From Bradyrhizobium sp. AZCC 1719 (GTDB lineage: Bacteria > Pseudomonadota > Alphaproteobacteria > Rhizobiales > Xanthobacteraceae): a stretch of DNA of 64,000 bases. Below are positions 63,225 through 64,000 of the stretch, in pieces (position 1 is the first letter of the stretch; each line of letters begins with the position of its first letter). A model generated the notes under the pieces. That model was not told the origin of the DNA. It did no database searches and was given only the letters and a program-made list of their open reading frames with translations. The stretch lies in assembly GCF_036924525.1 (NCBI RefSeq), contig NZ_JAZHRU010000001.1, positions 2,447,001 to 2,511,000 of the forward strand, given 5' to 3'. A program made the position numbers and the translations under genes.

Positions 63225-64000
63225 TTAACGGCCCCGCAGCCGCTCCAGCACGTCGGAAGAGGCAAATCCGTCCGCTGGCGCGCCGATCGAAGCCTGGAAG
63301 CTGCGGAGTGCCTCCCGCGTCTGGCCACCGAACTGGCCATCCGGCGTGCCCTTGTAGAAGCCGCGCTGCGCCAGGAGCTGCTGCAGTTCCAGTCGCTCCG
63401 CCCGCGACAGCACCCGTTCCTGCCGCGGCCAGGGTTGCACGAACGGCGGCCCGCCGCGCAGGCGGTCGGCAAAATGGCCGATCGCCAGCGCATAGGCCTC
63501 CGCCGGATTGTATTTCATGATCACCCGGAAATTCTGCAGCATCAGGAAGCCGGGCCCCTGCATGCCGGCCGGCGCCAGCAAATAGGCCTTCTCGGTTGTG
63601 TCAGGAAACGGCTTGCCATCGGCCCGCTTCAGTCCCTGGCTCTGCCACTGCGCAATCGTCATCGCCTTGGACTTGTCCGCCAGCATGAAATTGAAGCTCT
63701 CCGGCAGCACCACCTCGTAGCCCCAGCTCCGGCCGGTCTGCCAGCCGTCTTTCTTGAGGTTGTTGGCGGTGGAGGCGATCAGATCGGCGACGTTGTCGAC
63801 GACGTCGCGGCGGCCGTCACCGTCGGCGTCGACGGCATAGCGCTTGAAGGCCGTCGGCATGAACTGCGTCGGCCCGAACGCGCCGGCCCAGGAGCCGCGC
63901 ATCTGTTCGGGTCTGAGATCGCCGCGGTTGAGGATCTCGATCGCGGTGAGGAATTCATCCTTGAAATAGGCCTGGCGGCGGCCGATGCAGGCCAGTGTCG
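63225..64000 (-). CDS. lytic murein transglycosylase, MltB type (5' end outside window)
   Basis: The frame is open to the right edge, so the N-terminus and signal peptide are missing. The visible 258 residues include ACIGRRQAYFKDEFLTAIEI, MRGSWAGAFGPTQFMPTAFK, YAVDADGDGRRDVVDNVADL, TANNLKKDGWQTGRSWGYEV and VIMKYNPAEAYALAIGHFAD: MltB-family SLT_2 domain. The last 60 residues are a peptidoglycan-binding_1 domain (LQQLLAQRGFYKGTPDGQFG). The catalytic Glu lies upstream, outside the window. An ATG at 63902 is internal. Confidence 0.93.
   Translation of the reverse strand, partial: TLACIGRRQAYFKDEFLTAIEILNRGDLRPEQMRGSWAGAFGPTQFMPTAFKRYAVDADGDGRRDVVDNVADLIASTANNLKKDGWQTGRSWGYEVVLPESFNFMLADKSKAMTIAQWQSQGLKRADGKPFPDTTEKAYLLAPAGMQGPGFLMLQNFRVIMKYNPAEAYALAIGHFADRLRGGPPFVQPWPRQERVLSRAERLELQQLLAQRGFYKGTPDGQFGGQTREALRSFQASIGAPADGFASSDVLERLRGR

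Overview
The window is high-GC alphaproteobacterial chromosome, almost certainly Bradyrhizobium or a close relative in the Nitrobacteraceae. Evidence is the PhyR/NepR/EcfG general stress response locus, the joined urt-ure operon, NodQ-type CysNC, DUF2865, DUF459 and DUF883/CsbD genes, and several families of palindromic intergenic repeats typical of that group. No genus-level marker such as rRNA is present, so the assignment is inference. No tRNA, rRNA, CRISPR array, prophage or complete insertion sequence was seen.

Layout. 1-3.6 kb: end of a membrane protein, a fatty-acid-hydroxylase family enzyme, and a small Tad/Flp pilus group (CpaC-N-like, TadE, TadG-like). 3.7-6.0 kb (minus strand): cold-shock protein, an IF-1 paralogue and a DEAD-box RNA helicase. 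6.4-19.4 kb: one long urea operon, urtABCDE-ureDAB-[DUF559]-ureC-[two ABM monooxygenase-like genes]-ureEFG, preceded by a good sigma-54 promoter, so urea uptake and hydrolysis are probably under nitrogen (NtrC) control. Several of its gaps are filled by different repeat elements. 19.7-23.4 kb: HWE-type sensor kinase with a degenerate ATP site, ecfG and nepR (minus), and divergent phyR. 23.5-27.8 kb: DUF808 and NYN proteins, a probable structured small RNA, an MFS transporter and a secreted hypothetical. 27.8-28.8 kb: repeats only.

28.8-35.4 kb is a group of envelope and stress genes (holin-like membrane protein, DUF883, AI-2E permease, L,D-transpeptidase, DUF2865, chemoreceptor, a 50-residue membrane peptide, CsbD). 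Five intergenic sites there match the EcfG consensus GGAAC-N16-CGTT exactly, each just upstream of a gene in the right orientation. With ecfG-nepR-phyR about 8 kb away, this looks like a regulator plus its own regulon island and is the main biological finding.

35.5-49.5 kb: malate synthase G, then assimilatory sulfate reduction: cysNC-cysD (minus), divergent from cysG-DUF2849-cysI-DUF934-cysH and the sulfate ABC transporter sbp-cysT-cysW-cysA. 49.7-64 kb: a CAP-domain lipoprotein, patatin plus 3-hydroxybutyrate dehydrogenase, TauE/SafE exporter, a toxin relic, a polysaccharide flippase, an orphan DsbD N-domain protein, YqgE, a TauD-type dioxygenase, two SDRs, a GNAT enzyme, a CsbD/DUF883-like hybrid stress protein, a DUF459 protein and the 3' part of an MltB-type lytic transglycosylase.

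Start codons were re-chosen where a ribosome site, an overlap or family length favoured a different start; each entry says so. All function calls rest on motif recognition by eye, without database searches.
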